Assembly (NCBI GenBank): GCA_965232985.1
Contig: CBDDRC010000042.1
Span: forward strand, 1-64,000
DNA: 64,000 nucleotides
Direction: 5' to 3'
From: JADFDG01 sp965232985
Lineage (GTDB): Bacteria > Pseudomonadota > Gammaproteobacteria > Pseudomonadales > JADFDG01
A program made the translations under genes and the position numbers. Positions 31,757 through 41,019 of the stretch are shown in pieces. Position 1 is the stretch's first letter, and every line of letters begins with the position of its first letter. The notes beneath the pieces were generated by a model, which made no database searches, was not told the DNA's origin, and saw only the letters and a program-made list of their open reading frames with translations.

Positions 31757-34381
31757 TTACTCCGCTGCCGTATCGGGGGTGTCGGGATCGCTGGAGTCAG
31801 TGACGTCGGCGCCGCCCCCGACATCAGCCAGGCCAGCGATATCGTCGTCGTCGATGTCCTCGATACGAACAATACCGACCAGTTTCTCGCCAGCATCCAG
31901 CTTGATCAGGGTGACGCCCTGGGCGTTGCGGCCAGTCTCGCGCACTTCGTCAACGCGCGTACGTACCAACGTGCCCTGATCGGAGATCAGCATCAGTTGA
32001 TCCGCATCGTGCACCTGCACCGCCGCAACCAATTCGCCATTGCGATCCGAGGTCTGGATGGCAATGGTGCCGCCACCGCCACGCCCCTGCAGGCGGAACT
32101 CGTCTACCGGCGTGCGCTTGCCAAAACCGTTGGCGCAGGCGGTGAGTACCTGCGCGGTAGTGTCGGCAACGATCAGCGACACCACGCGAATGCCATCCGG
32201 CAGACGAATACCACGCACGCCAGTGGCGTTGCGGCCCATGGCGCGCACATCCGACTCATGGAAGCGGATGGCCTGCCCTTCGTTGGAGAACAGCATGATG
32301 TCGTTGTCGCCGCTGGTGAGCGAAACGCCGACCAGTTTGTCGTCGCCAGCAAGATCGATGGCGATGATGCCGGCCGTGCGCGGACGCGAGAACGCTTCAA
32401 GCTCAACTTTCTTGACCGTGCCGTCGCCAGTCGCCATGAACACATATTTACCGGAATCAAAACCCTGCAGCGGCAGGATCGCGGTAACTTTTTCGTTGTC
32501 AGCCAGCGACAACAGATTGACCAGCGGCTTGCCGCGCGAACCGCGGCCACCCTGCGGTAATTCATACACCTTGAGCCAATAGACGCGGCCGTTCGAGGTG
32601 AAGCACAGCACTGTGTCGTGCATGTTCGCGACCAGCATGTGCTGGATGTAATCCTCGTCTTTGACCGCCGTTGCGCTCTTGCCACGACCGCCGCGCTTCT
32701 GCGCGCGGTAATCGGACAGCGGCTGCGTCTTGGCATAGCCGGTGTGCGAAATGGTGAGTACGACGGCTTCGTTGGCGATCAGATCCTCGGTGGAGAAATC
32801 TTCGCGGCTGGCCATGATCTCAGTGCGGCGCGCGTCACCAAACTGCTCACGAACAGCGATCAATTCCTCACGAATTACCTGCATCAGGCGTTCCGGGTCG
32901 GCCAGAATCAGCGCCAGCTCGCGGATTTTGGTCAGCAGATCGCCATATTCGGCGATCAGTTTTTCATGCTCAAGCCCGGTGAGTTTCTGCAAACGCAGAT
33001 CAAGGATGGCCTGGGCCTGTTCGGCGCTCAGCCAGTACTTGCCGTTGCGCAGGCCAAGTTGTGGCGGCAGCCCTTCCGGGCGGCAGGCGTTCTCGTCACC
33101 GGCACGCACCAGCATCTCGTTGACAACGCCCGGCATCCACCCCTGCGCCAGCAGCGACTCACGCGCCTCCACCGCCGTCGGCGAAGCCTTGATCAAGGCG
33201 ATGATCGGGTCGATGTTGGCCAGTGCCACGGCAAGGCCTTCGAGGATATGGCCGCGCTCGCGCGCCTTGCGCAATTCGAACACCGTCCGGCGCGTGACCA
33301 CTTCACGACGATGGCGAATGAACGCCTCGATGAAATCCTTGAGGTTAAGGATGCGCGGCTGACCATCGACCAGCGCGACCATGTTGATGCCGAACACGCT
33401 CTGCAACTGCGTCTGCGCGTAGAGGTTGTTCAGCACCACCTCGCCCATGGCGTCCTTGCGCAACTCGATGACGATGCGCATGCCGTCCTTGTCGGATTCG
33501 TCGCGCAGTTCGGAGATGCCTTCGACCTTCTTCTCCTTCACCAGCTCGGCGATTTTTTCGATCAGGCGTGCCTTGTTCAGCTGGTAGGGAATCTCGGTAA
33601 TGATGATCGCCTCGCGACCACCCTTTTCCATCGGTTCGATGGTGGCGCGGGCGCGTATGTGCACGCGGCCACGACCGGTACGGTAGGCTTCGACGATACC
33701 GGCACGGCCGTTAATGATGGCGGCAGTCGGAAAATCCGGGCCTTTGATGTGTTCCATCAGGCCATCAATGGTGATCGATTCGTCATCGATAAAGGCAAGG
33801 CAGCCGTTGATCACTTCCGTGAGGTTGTGCGGCGGAATGTTCGTCGCCATACCGACGGCGATACCGGCGGAGCCGTTGACCAGCAGGTTCGGGATCCTGG
33901 TCGGCAATACCGCGGGAATCTGCTCGGATCCGTCGTAGTTCGGTACCCAGTCGACCGTTTCCTTTTCCAGGTCGGCAAGCAGGTCGTGCGCGATCCGCGA
34001 CATCCGTACTTCGGTGTAACGCATCGCTGCGGCGGAGTCGCCGTCGACCGAGCCGAAGTTGCCCTGACCATCAACCAGCATGTAGCGCAACGAAAACGAC
34101 TGCGCCATACGCACGATGGTGTCGTACACCGCCGAATCACCGTGGGGGTGATATTTACCGATAACGTCGCCGACCACCCGGGCCGACTTCTTGTACGGTT
34201 TGTTCCACTCGTTGCCCAGCTCGTGCATCGCGAACAGCACGCGCCGATGCACGGGCTTCAAACCGTCGCGCACATCCGGCAACGCGCGGCCGACGATCAC
34301 GCTCATCGCGTAATCGAGGTACGACTGCTTGAGCTCATCTTCGATGTTGACCGGAGTAATTTCGCGAGCGAGGTCTGCCAT
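31757..34381 (-). CDS. gyrA: DNA gyrase subunit A
   Basis: GyrA is the DNA-cleaving subunit of gyrase. The 874-residue product has the active-site Tyr122 in AAAMRYTEV and the quinolone region HPHGDSAVYDT with Ser83 and Asp87, the wild-type susceptible residues in E. coli numbering. The GyrA-box QKRGGRG in the C-terminal beta-pinwheel is present (YRAQKRGGRGKSA). The tail is acidic. ATG 34381 is the invariant start (MADLAREITP). Confidence 0.98.
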   Translation of the reverse strand: MADLAREITPVNIEDELKQSYLDYAMSVIVGRALPDVRDGLKPVHRRVLFAMHELGNEWNKPYKKSARVVGDVIGKYHPHGDSAVYDTIVRMAQSFSLRYMLVDGQGNFGSVDGDSAAAMRYTEVRMSRIAHDLLADLEKETVDWVPNYDGSEQIPAVLPTRIPNLLVNGSAGIAVGMATNIPPHNLTEVINGCLAFIDDESITIDGLMEHIKGPDFPTAAIINGRAGIVEAYRTGRGRVHIRARATIEPMEKGGREAIIITEIPYQLNKARLIEKIAELVKEKKVEGISELRDESDKDGMRIVIELRKDAMGEVVLNNLYAQTQLQSVFGINMVALVDGQPRILNLKDFIEAFIRHRREVVTRRTVFELRKARERGHILEGLAVALANIDPIIALIKASPTAVEARESLLAQGWMPGVVNEMLVRAGDENACRPEGLPPQLGLRNGKYWLSAEQAQAILDLRLQKLTGLEHEKLIAEYGDLLTKIRELALILADPERLMQVIREELIAVREQFGDARRTEIMASREDFSTEDLIANEAVVLTISHTGYAKTQPLSDYRAQKRGGRGKSATAVKDEDYIQHMLVANMHDTVLCFTSNGRVYWLKVYELPQGGRGSRGKPLVNLLSLADNEKVTAILPLQGFDSGKYVFMATGDGTVKKVELEAFSRPRTAGIIAIDLAGDDKLVGVSLTSGDNDIMLFSNEGQAIRFHESDVRAMGRNATGVRGIRLPDGIRVVSLIVADTTAQVLTACANGFGKRTPVDEFRLQGRGGGGTIAIQTSDRNGELVAAVQVHDADQLMLISDQGTLVRTRVDEVRETGRNAQGVTLIKLDAGEKLVGIVRIEDIDDDDIAGLADVGGGADVTDSSDPDTPDTAAE

Positions 34382-34641
34382 GGTCCTGCTTTCTTGTCGG
34401 TCGGCGAATGGCCCGGGCGGGACATCCGGTGGCAGGCGTTTCCGGGGCACTTCCCCTTACGTTTCCACCCTGCCGGAAAAGCCCGAAAGTCTAGCACAGG
34501 AACCCCCTTTGCCCTACCCGCTGGGTGCCAGGAAAAACGCCACGACAGGCGCCGGGAACCAGCACGGCCACAAGCAGTTGGCGAAGCCCTCCGCTATACT
34601 GCCGGCCGCCCGAAAAGCCCGCCGCCGGGAGCCCCTGCCAC

Positions 34642-35985
34642 ATGCCATCAAACGAAACACCGACGCTGATTGTCAGCGCCGGTCATGTGGTGACCATCGA
34701 CCGTCACGACCGCATCCTGCACGACCACGCGGTTGTGATCCGCAGCCGGAAAATTGCCGCCATCCTGCCGCTTGCAGACGCTATCCGCCGCTATCCGGGC
34801 GCGGCGCAGCTCAGCCTCCCCGGGCACGTGCTGATGCCAGGCCTCATCAACGCGCACACCCATCTGGCGATGAATCTGCTGCGCGGCCTGGCCGATGATT
34901 TGCCGCTGATGAGCTGGCTGCACGAGCATATCTGGCCGGCCGAAGCAAAATGGGTCAGCGACGAATTTGTCCACGACGGCGCACTGCTCGCCATCGCCGA
35001 GATGATTCGCGGCGGCATCACCTGCTTTGCTGACATGTACTTTTTCCCGAATGCGACGGCCCGCGCTGCCACACAGGCTGGCGTGCGGGCCGCGCTGCAT
35101 GCGCCGGTGCTTGAGTTTGCGACCTCCTGGGCCGCCAACGCCGATGAATACATCCACAAGGCGCTCGCCCTGCACGACGACTACAAGAACCATCCGCTGA
35201 TCAGCATTGGCATCGGTCCGCACGCGCCCTATACCGTCGGCGATGAAACGTTGCGGCGCATCCTGATGCTCACCAACGAACTGCTGGTGCCCATGCCGAT
35301 CCAGATGCACGTGCATGAAACCGCCATCGAGGTTGCCGAGGCCACGCAGCGCGGCGGCGTGCGGCCACTCGCCCGCCTGCATGCGCTCGGCATCACCGGC
35401 CCGTCGTTCCAGTGCGTACACATGACCCAAGTGAACGACGAGGATCTGGCAATTCTCAGGAACACCGGCGCCCATGTGATTCATTGCCCGGAGTCGAACC
35501 TGAAACTCGCCAGCGGCTTCTGCCCGATCGACCGCCTGGTAAAGGCCGGTATCAACGTCGCCCTGGGTACCGATGGCGCCGCTTCCAACAACGATCTCGA
35601 TCTGTTCAGCGAAATACGCACGGCGGCCCTGCTCGCCAAAGCCGTGTCAGGCGACGCTACCGCGTTCCCGGCGACCGCTGCCCTGCGCGCCGCGACCATC
35701 AATGGCGCGAAAGCGCTCGGTCTTGATGCCAGCACCGGCAGCCTCGAAATCGGCAAGAGCGCCGACCTGATCGCCGTCGATCTTGGCTCCCTCGAAACGC
35801 AGCCGCTCTACAATGTGATCTCGCAACTGGTCTATGCAACCGGTCGCCAGCAGGTCACCCACGTCTGGGTTGCCGGCACGCCACTGCTTGTCGATCGCGA
35901 ACTTACCACCATCAACGCCGGTCATGTGACGCAACGCGCTGCGCAGTGGGCCGCACGCATACAACCAGACAGGATTCGCGTATGA
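34642..35985 (+). CDS. mtaD: 5-methylthioadenosine/S-adenosylhomocysteine deaminase (TRZ/ATZ family)
   Basis: This amidohydrolase of 447 residues should deaminate methylthioadenosine or adenosylhomocysteine. Metal ligands are visible in GLINAHTHLAMNLLRG, the later HVHETAIEV, the CVHMTQ segment and LGTDGAASNNDLDLF. The start at 34642 is preferred over an upstream in-frame start that lies in the divergent gyrA promoter region. Its stop overlaps the ubiG start by 4 bp. The mtaD-ubiG-mupP-yciK order matches pseudomonads. Confidence 0.9.
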   Translation: MPSNETPTLIVSAGHVVTIDRHDRILHDHAVVIRSRKIAAILPLADAIRRYPGAAQLSLPGHVLMPGLINAHTHLAMNLLRGLADDLPLMSWLHEHIWPAEAKWVSDEFVHDGALLAIAEMIRGGITCFADMYFFPNATARAATQAGVRAALHAPVLEFATSWAANADEYIHKALALHDDYKNHPLISIGIGPHAPYTVGDETLRRILMLTNELLVPMPIQMHVHETAIEVAEATQRGGVRPLARLHALGITGPSFQCVHMTQVNDEDLAILRNTGAHVIHCPESNLKLASGFCPIDRLVKAGINVALGTDGAASNNDLDLFSEIRTAALLAKAVSGDATAFPATAALRAATINGAKALGLDASTGSLEIGKSADLIAVDLGSLETQPLYNVISQLVYATGRQQVTHVWVAGTPLLVDRELTTINAGHVTQRAAQWAARIQPDRIRV

Positions 35986-36698
35986 GTGACCAGCACGACA
36001 CACGCAATGTCGACCGCACGGAAGTCGCCAAGTTCGAGGCCCTCGCCAGCCGCTGGTGGGACCCGCACAGCGAGTTCAAACCTCTGCACGACATCAATCC
36101 GCTGCGCCTGAACTGGATTGATGGCAAGGTGAAACTGGCCGGCAAGCGCAGCATCGATATCGGTTGCGGTGGCGGCATCCTTTCGGAAAGCATGGCGCGA
36201 CGCGGCGCCGTAGTGACCGGCGTCGACATGGGCGAAGCGCCGCTGGCGGTGGCCCGACTGCACCTGCTTGAAAGCGGCGTTGCCGTCGAGTACCTGTATG
36301 GCACCGCCGAGGAGATGGCCCTGCAACGCGCCGGGCAGTATGACGTTGTCACCTGCATGGAAATGCTCGAACACGTCCCCGATCCCGGCGCCGTGGTCGC
36401 GGCCTGCGCAAAACTGGTGAAACCCGGCGGCAACGTTTTTTTCTCCACGATCAACCGCAACCCGAAAGCCTGGCTGTTCGCCATCGTCGGTGCCGAGCAT
36501 GTGCTGCGCCTGTTGCCCCGGGGCACGCACGAGTACGCCAAATTCATCCGGCCTTCCGAACTTGCCGGCTGGTGCCGCGACGCCGGGCTCGATGTGCGCG
36601 ACATGACCGGCATGCATTACAACCCGCTTACCGGCAGCTACTGGCTCGGTCGGGACGTGTCGGTCAATTACCTGATGCACACGGTGCGCAGCACATGA
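35982..36698 (+). CDS. ubiG: Ubiquinone biosynthesis O-methyltransferase UbiG
   Basis: UbiG carries out both O-methylations of ubiquinone synthesis. The 238-residue protein has EVAKFEALASRWWDPHSEFK at its N-terminus, the SAM-binding DIGCGGGILSESMA, and the family motif ASRWWD. The C-terminal GMHYNPLTGSYWLG is typical. It is coupled to mtaD by an ATGA overlap. Confidence 0.96.
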   Translation: MSDQHDTRNVDRTEVAKFEALASRWWDPHSEFKPLHDINPLRLNWIDGKVKLAGKRSIDIGCGGGILSESMARRGAVVTGVDMGEAPLAVARLHLLESGVAVEYLYGTAEEMALQRAGQYDVVTCMEMLEHVPDPGAVVAACAKLVKPGGNVFFSTINRNPKAWLFAIVGAEHVLRLLPRGTHEYAKFIRPSELAGWCRDAGLDVRDMTGMHYNPLTGSYWLGRDVSVNYLMHTVRST

Positions 36699-36711
36699 AA
36701 ACGCGCGGCGC

Positions 36712-37395
36712 ATGAGCAACATCGTAATGAAGTGGCAAGGCGTACTGTTCGATCTTGACGGCACGCTGCTTGATACCGCCCCCGACTTCATCGTGGTTCT
36801 GAACGCGATGCTGACTGATCGCGGCCGCCCCGCGCTAGCACATGCGGACATCCGCGCCGTGGTCTCGAACGGCGCGCGCGCGCTGGTTGCCCTGGCGTTC
36901 GGCGGCGCCCCGGGCGATGCGCAATTCGAGGCGCTGAACACCGAACTGCGCGATCGCTATTCGCGCCACCTCGCGGTGCATACGCGCCTGTTTCCCGGCC
37001 TCGATGCCATCCTGTTGCGACTGGAGCAGCAAAGTGTGCCGTGGGGCATCGTCACCAACAAGCCGAGTATCTACACGCTGCCGCTGCTCGATGCGCTGGG
37101 GCTGCGCATACGTTGCGCCAGCGTTGTTTGCCCCGACCAGGTGACGCACACCAAACCGCATCCGGAACCGATGTTCAAGGCCTGCGCACAAATGGGTGTG
37201 GCGCCCGGCGCGTGCGTTTATGTCGGCGACCACGAACGGGACATCGCCGCCGGCCGCAATGCCGGCATGGCGACAATCGCCGCCGGCTGGGGTTACATCG
37301 GTGCCAACGAACACCTGCGCGACTGGCAACCGGATTTCATCGTCGACAGCGTGCGCGCCTTCGGCGAATTACTGTTCGCGCATGCAACACCCTGA
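36712..37395 (+). CDS. mupP: HAD phosphatase, probable N-acetylmuramate 6-phosphate phosphatase MupP
   Basis: The 227-residue HAD hydrolase has motif I LFDLDGTLLDTAPDF, motif II in VTNKP, and motif IV GDHERDIAAGRNAGM. Such proteins are often named phosphoglycolate phosphatase (Gph). In Pseudomonas the gene in exactly this place, between ubiG and yciK, is MupP, which dephosphorylates MurNAc-6-phosphate in the cell-wall recycling route that bypasses de novo UDP-MurNAc synthesis. Sequence alone does not separate the two; context favours MupP. Confidence 0.75.
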   Translation: MSNIVMKWQGVLFDLDGTLLDTAPDFIVVLNAMLTDRGRPALAHADIRAVVSNGARALVALAFGGAPGDAQFEALNTELRDRYSRHLAVHTRLFPGLDAILLRLEQQSVPWGIVTNKPSIYTLPLLDALGLRIRCASVVCPDQVTHTKPHPEPMFKACAQMGVAPGACVYVGDHERDIAAGRNAGMATIAAGWGYIGANEHLRDWQPDFIVDSVRAFGELLFAHATP

Positions 37396-37425
37396 CTTAC
37401 ACCAAGAGAACGCCGGAAGACCACG

Positions 37426-38190
37426 ATGACCACATACCTGCCCGCCGGCTGGCAAGCAGCGCCCGACTGCCTCAACGACAAGATCATTCTCGTCACCGGC
37501 GCCGGCGACGGCATCGGCCGCGCCTGCGCGCTCACCTTCGCGAGCCTCGGCGCAACGGTGATACTGCTGGGCAGAACGCCGGAAAAACTGGCCGCAGTCT
37601 ATGATGAGATCAAACGCAACGGCGGCCAGGAACCGGCGATGGTGCCGCTGAACCTCGCCGTGGCGACAGCGCGCGAATATGCGCAATTGGCCGACATGCT
37701 CGACACCGAATTTCGCCATCTCGACGGCATCGTCCATTGCGCGGCGATCCTCGGCGACATGACCCCGCTCGAACTTTACTCCAGCGACACCTGGTCACAA
37801 GTCATCCAGGTAAACCTGCATGCGCCGATGCTGCTCACGCAGGCGATGCTGCCGCTGCTGAAGGCTTCGCCGGCAGCCTCCGTGGTATTCACCACATCAA
37901 GTGTCGCTCGCAAGGGCCGCGCCTTCTGGGGCGCCTATGCCGTGAGCAAGGCAGGGATCGAGTCGATCACGCAGATTTTTGCCGACGAGATGGAACACCT
38001 GGGCACGCTGCGCTTCAATGCGGTGAACCCCGGCGCGACCCGGACGCTGATGCGGGCAAGAGCCTATCCGGCGGAAAACCCCATGACCCTGAAAACACCG
38101 GAAGAAATCATGCCGCTCTTCACCTGGCTGGTCAGCTGCGACAGTCGCGGTGTCAACGGCCAGTCGCTCGACGCACAGCCGAAAAGCTGA
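37426..38190 (+). CDS. yciK: YciK-type short-chain dehydrogenase/reductase
   Basis: The 254-residue SDR has the NAD(P)-binding VTGAGDGIGRACALTFA, the HCAAILGD segment and the active-site YAVSKAG, with Ser in TTSSVARKG. The natural substrate of YciK is not known. It follows mupP by 30 bp, the pseudomonad order. Confidence 0.88.
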   Translation: MTTYLPAGWQAAPDCLNDKIILVTGAGDGIGRACALTFASLGATVILLGRTPEKLAAVYDEIKRNGGQEPAMVPLNLAVATAREYAQLADMLDTEFRHLDGIVHCAAILGDMTPLELYSSDTWSQVIQVNLHAPMLLTQAMLPLLKASPAASVVFTTSSVARKGRAFWGAYAVSKAGIESITQIFADEMEHLGTLRFNAVNPGATRTLMRARAYPAENPMTLKTPEEIMPLFTWLVSCDSRGVNGQSLDAQPKS

Positions 38191-38228
38191 TCAATCCCGA
38201 AAAACCGGCCCGCCCACCGCGGCACGCA

Positions 38229-39110
38229 TCAGCGCCGGCCGCGCAGGTAGCCGCCCTTGCCGCGCGGTGCGCGCTCCGCATTGCCGCCACTGTCGCCGTC
38301 GGCATCAGCACCGCCACGCTCCTGCTGCGCGGAAAGTCGCCTGGCCCGACCGTAAAGGCCCGTGTGTTTCTTTGCGGGCAACTTGCACATCTGCTCAAGC
38401 GCAGCAATTTCTTCGTCGCTCACTTCCAGCCACGAACCCTGCCGCAGGGTCGACGGCATTGAATAGGTGCCAAAGCGAATTCGCATCAGCCGGCTGACAG
38501 TCAAACCCTGGGATTCCCACAGCCGACGAACTTCGCGGAATTTGCCGCCGATCAGGCTGCAGCGATACCAGTGGTTCGCGCCCTGCCCGCCGGCGTCCGT
38601 GATGGCCAGGAACCTGCTGGCACCATCCTCAAGCAGCACACCGCCCAGCAACGCCTTTTTCTTTTCCGGCGTGAGCTCGCCGATAACCCGCACGGCATAT
38701 TCGCGCTCGACTTCAGTCGACGGGTGCATCAGACGGTTGGCCAGCTCGCCATCGTTGGTCAACAGCAGTAGCCCCGACGTGTTGATATCGAGGCGCCCAA
38801 CACTGACCCAGCGCTGGCCCTTGAGCGGCGGCAGCTGGTCGAACACACTCGGACGCCCTTCCGGATCGTTGCGCGAGACAACTTCGCCTTCGACCTTGTG
38901 GTATGCAATGACGCGACGTTCCATCTCTTCCTCGGCCACAACGGCAATCCGTTTGCCGTCGACACGAATGTCGTCGCCGGCTCCCATGCGATCACCCAAG
39001 CTGGCAATATTGCCATTGACAGTAACGCGCCCGGCGACAATCCACTCTTCAGCTACACGTCGCGACGCAAGCCCGGCCCTGGCCAGCACTTTCTGCAGTT
39101 TTTCGCTCAT
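38229..39110 (-). CDS. rluB: 23S rRNA pseudouridine(2605) synthase RluB
   Basis: RluB has an N-terminal S4 RNA-binding domain (about 1-60, LQKVLARAGLASRRVAEEWI) and an RsuA-type catalytic domain with the catalytic Asp in VGRLDINTSGLLLLTNDG. The C-terminal tail of about 40 residues is Gly/Arg-rich and ends GYLRGRR, which should bind RNA. It overlaps scpB by 4 bp; rluB-scpBA linkage is classical. Confidence 0.93.
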   Translation of the reverse strand: MSEKLQKVLARAGLASRRVAEEWIVAGRVTVNGNIASLGDRMGAGDDIRVDGKRIAVVAEEEMERRVIAYHKVEGEVVSRNDPEGRPSVFDQLPPLKGQRWVSVGRLDINTSGLLLLTNDGELANRLMHPSTEVEREYAVRVIGELTPEKKKALLGGVLLEDGASRFLAITDAGGQGANHWYRCSLIGGKFREVRRLWESQGLTVSRLMRIRFGTYSMPSTLRQGSWLEVSDEEIAALEQMCKLPAKKHTGLYGRARRLSAQQERGGADADGDSGGNAERAPRGKGGYLRGRR

Positions 39111-40039
39111 GGACGGTATTGCGACTGGTCGTCTGCGGCGGGCATATCACCCTGTGCAGACGCCGGGTCTTCCTTGCGCCGAAAACTGTCTTCGACGCGC
39201 TTGAGCACTTCGTCAATATCGTGCATGTCCAACTTGATGTCGAGATCGTCCTCCTCGGCATCACTGCCGATGACGTACTGCTGTGTCAACGGCCCCTGCG
39301 GCTCTGCTGTTGAATGCTCAAGGTTCGCGTCGCGCGCGGCAGATTGCTCGGCAGCCAGTATCGCCGCAGCCGGCCCGATTTCCAGTTCCAATTCCGCATT
39401 GGCCTTGTCGAGATCACGGATTTCCGAAAGCGTCGGCAGCTCATCGAGACTTTTCAGATCGAAGTAGTCGAGAAAATCGTGCGTAGTCGCATACAGTGCC
39501 GGACGACCCGGCACGTCACGGTGCCCGACAACCCGTACCCAGTCGCGCTCCAGCAGCGACTTGATCATCTCCGAACTCACCGTGACGCCACGTATTTCCT
39601 CAATCTCACCGCGCGTGATCGGCTGGCGATAGGCGATCAACGCCAATGTCTCAAGGAGGGCGCGGGAATAGCGCGGCGGCTTTTCTGTCCAGAGCCGGCT
39701 GACCCAAGGGCCAATCTCCTGGCGCACCTGGATACGAAACCCGGAAGCAACCTCTTTCAATTCGATGCCGCGCCCGGCGTATTCACTAGCGATTTCGCCG
39801 AGTAATTCGCGAATCACCGATTGCTGGGGACGCTCATGTTCCTCGAACAGGCCGCCCAGGCGCTCGACGTTCAGCGTTTCTCCCGAGGCCAGCAAGGCGC
39901 CCTCCAGAATGCATTTCACCTGGGCCCGCCCCGGCACCGGCTGCAGCACGACAACCTGCTCCGGCATCGCGTCACGCGGATCGATGCGCTCTTCCGGCAT
40001 GCCGCCTTGCCCGGTCTCGCTGGCCTGCGCGTTATTCAT
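39107..40039 (-). CDS. scpB: Segregation and condensation protein B
   Basis: ScpB is a winged-helix partner of the SMC-ScpA condensin complex. The 310-residue product has RYSRALLETLALIAYRQPIT followed by RGEIEEIRGV, the family signature, and PALYATTHDFLDYFDLKSL. A long acidic C-terminal region (about 225-310) extends beyond the usual domain. ATG 40039 gives an 8-bp overlap with scpA. Confidence 0.92.
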   Translation of the reverse strand: MNNAQASETGQGGMPEERIDPRDAMPEQVVVLQPVPGRAQVKCILEGALLASGETLNVERLGGLFEEHERPQQSVIRELLGEIASEYAGRGIELKEVASGFRIQVRQEIGPWVSRLWTEKPPRYSRALLETLALIAYRQPITRGEIEEIRGVTVSSEMIKSLLERDWVRVVGHRDVPGRPALYATTHDFLDYFDLKSLDELPTLSEIRDLDKANAELELEIGPAAAILAAEQSAARDANLEHSTAEPQGPLTQQYVIGSDAEEDDLDIKLDMHDIDEVLKRVEDSFRRKEDPASAQGDMPAADDQSQYRP

Positions 40040-40985
40040 TGCTTTCCTCCGGATTGACCCGGCTTTCGTAATCATCCACCTGGATACTCTCATCAAGTGT
40101 CGTGACGCGCGCGCGCACATGGATTGGGCTAAATGGATCGGTCTGGATCAGCTCGATTAACTGGTTTTTCACCAGTTCGAGAATCGCAATGAACGTGACC
40201 ACCACACCCAGGCGGCCTTCCGCCGCATTGAACAGGGAAACAAAAGGGGCGAACTCGCAATCCTGAAGCATCTCCAGCACCCGCGCCATTCGCTCTCGGG
40301 TCGAGAGTTTCTCCCGCGATATATGGTGATGCTCGAACATTTCCGCGCGCTGGAAGACATCCTTTAGCATCAGCAGCATCTCCCTGAGCTCGACATCCGG
40401 CAGTGGTTTCGCGCGCACGAAGTCCGGTCGATAGGCGCGAGCAACGAAGATGTTGCGCTCCAGGCGCGGCAATGCCTCGATATCATCCGCCGCCTTTTTG
40501 AACCGCTCGTATTCCTGCAGGCGACGTACCAGCTCAGCACGCGGATCGAGTTCCTCTCCCTGTTCGCTTTTGGGGCGCGGCAACAACAGGCGCGACTTGA
40601 TCTCGCCGAGCATGGCCGCCATGACAAGGTACTCGGCCGCCAATTCGAAGCGCACTGCCTTCATCAACTCGACATACACCATGTACTGGCGAGTGATTTC
40701 GGCGACCGGAATATCGAGGATATCGACGTTCTGTTTACGGATCAGGTACAGCAACAGATCAAGCGGGCCTTCAAACGCCTCAAGAAAAACCTCGAGCGCA
40801 TCCGGCGGAATGTAGAGATCGTCAGGCAGTTTGGTGATGACCTGACCCTGCACGAGCGCAAAGGGCATCTCCGACTGATGCGGTGACTGCGCCCGCAATG
40901 CCAGCAGGCCAAGGTGGCCCGGCAACACTGTGGCCTCGACGCCAGACTTTTCGATCGCAGGCTCGGCCTGTTCAATGTTTGTCAT
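40032..40985 (-). CDS. scpA: Segregation and condensation protein A (kleisin)
   Basis: ScpA is the kleisin subunit that bridges SMC heads. The 317-residue product contains FEGPLDLLLYLIRKQNVDIL followed by DIPVAEITRQY, and LAAEYLVMAAMLGEIKSRLLL. ATG 40985 gives a protein with about 50 residues before the kleisin motif. It lies 34 bp downstream of trpS on the same strand. No smc gene is in the window. Confidence 0.93.
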   Translation of the reverse strand: MTNIEQAEPAIEKSGVEATVLPGHLGLLALRAQSPHQSEMPFALVQGQVITKLPDDLYIPPDALEVFLEAFEGPLDLLLYLIRKQNVDILDIPVAEITRQYMVYVELMKAVRFELAAEYLVMAAMLGEIKSRLLLPRPKSEQGEELDPRAELVRRLQEYERFKKAADDIEALPRLERNIFVARAYRPDFVRAKPLPDVELREMLLMLKDVFQRAEMFEHHHISREKLSTRERMARVLEMLQDCEFAPFVSLFNAAEGRLGVVVTFIAILELVKNQLIELIQTDPFSPIHVRARVTTLDESIQVDDYESRVNPEESNE

Positions 40986-41019
40986 CACGACAATTCCATT
41001 TCCGTAATCCTTGAGGGCG

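Noticed and set aside
32618..34669. A 683-codon open frame on the plus strand opposite gyrA
   Set aside because: It is antisense to a fully conserved gyrA and shows no protein-like motifs; long antisense frames are expected in GC-rich coding DNA.
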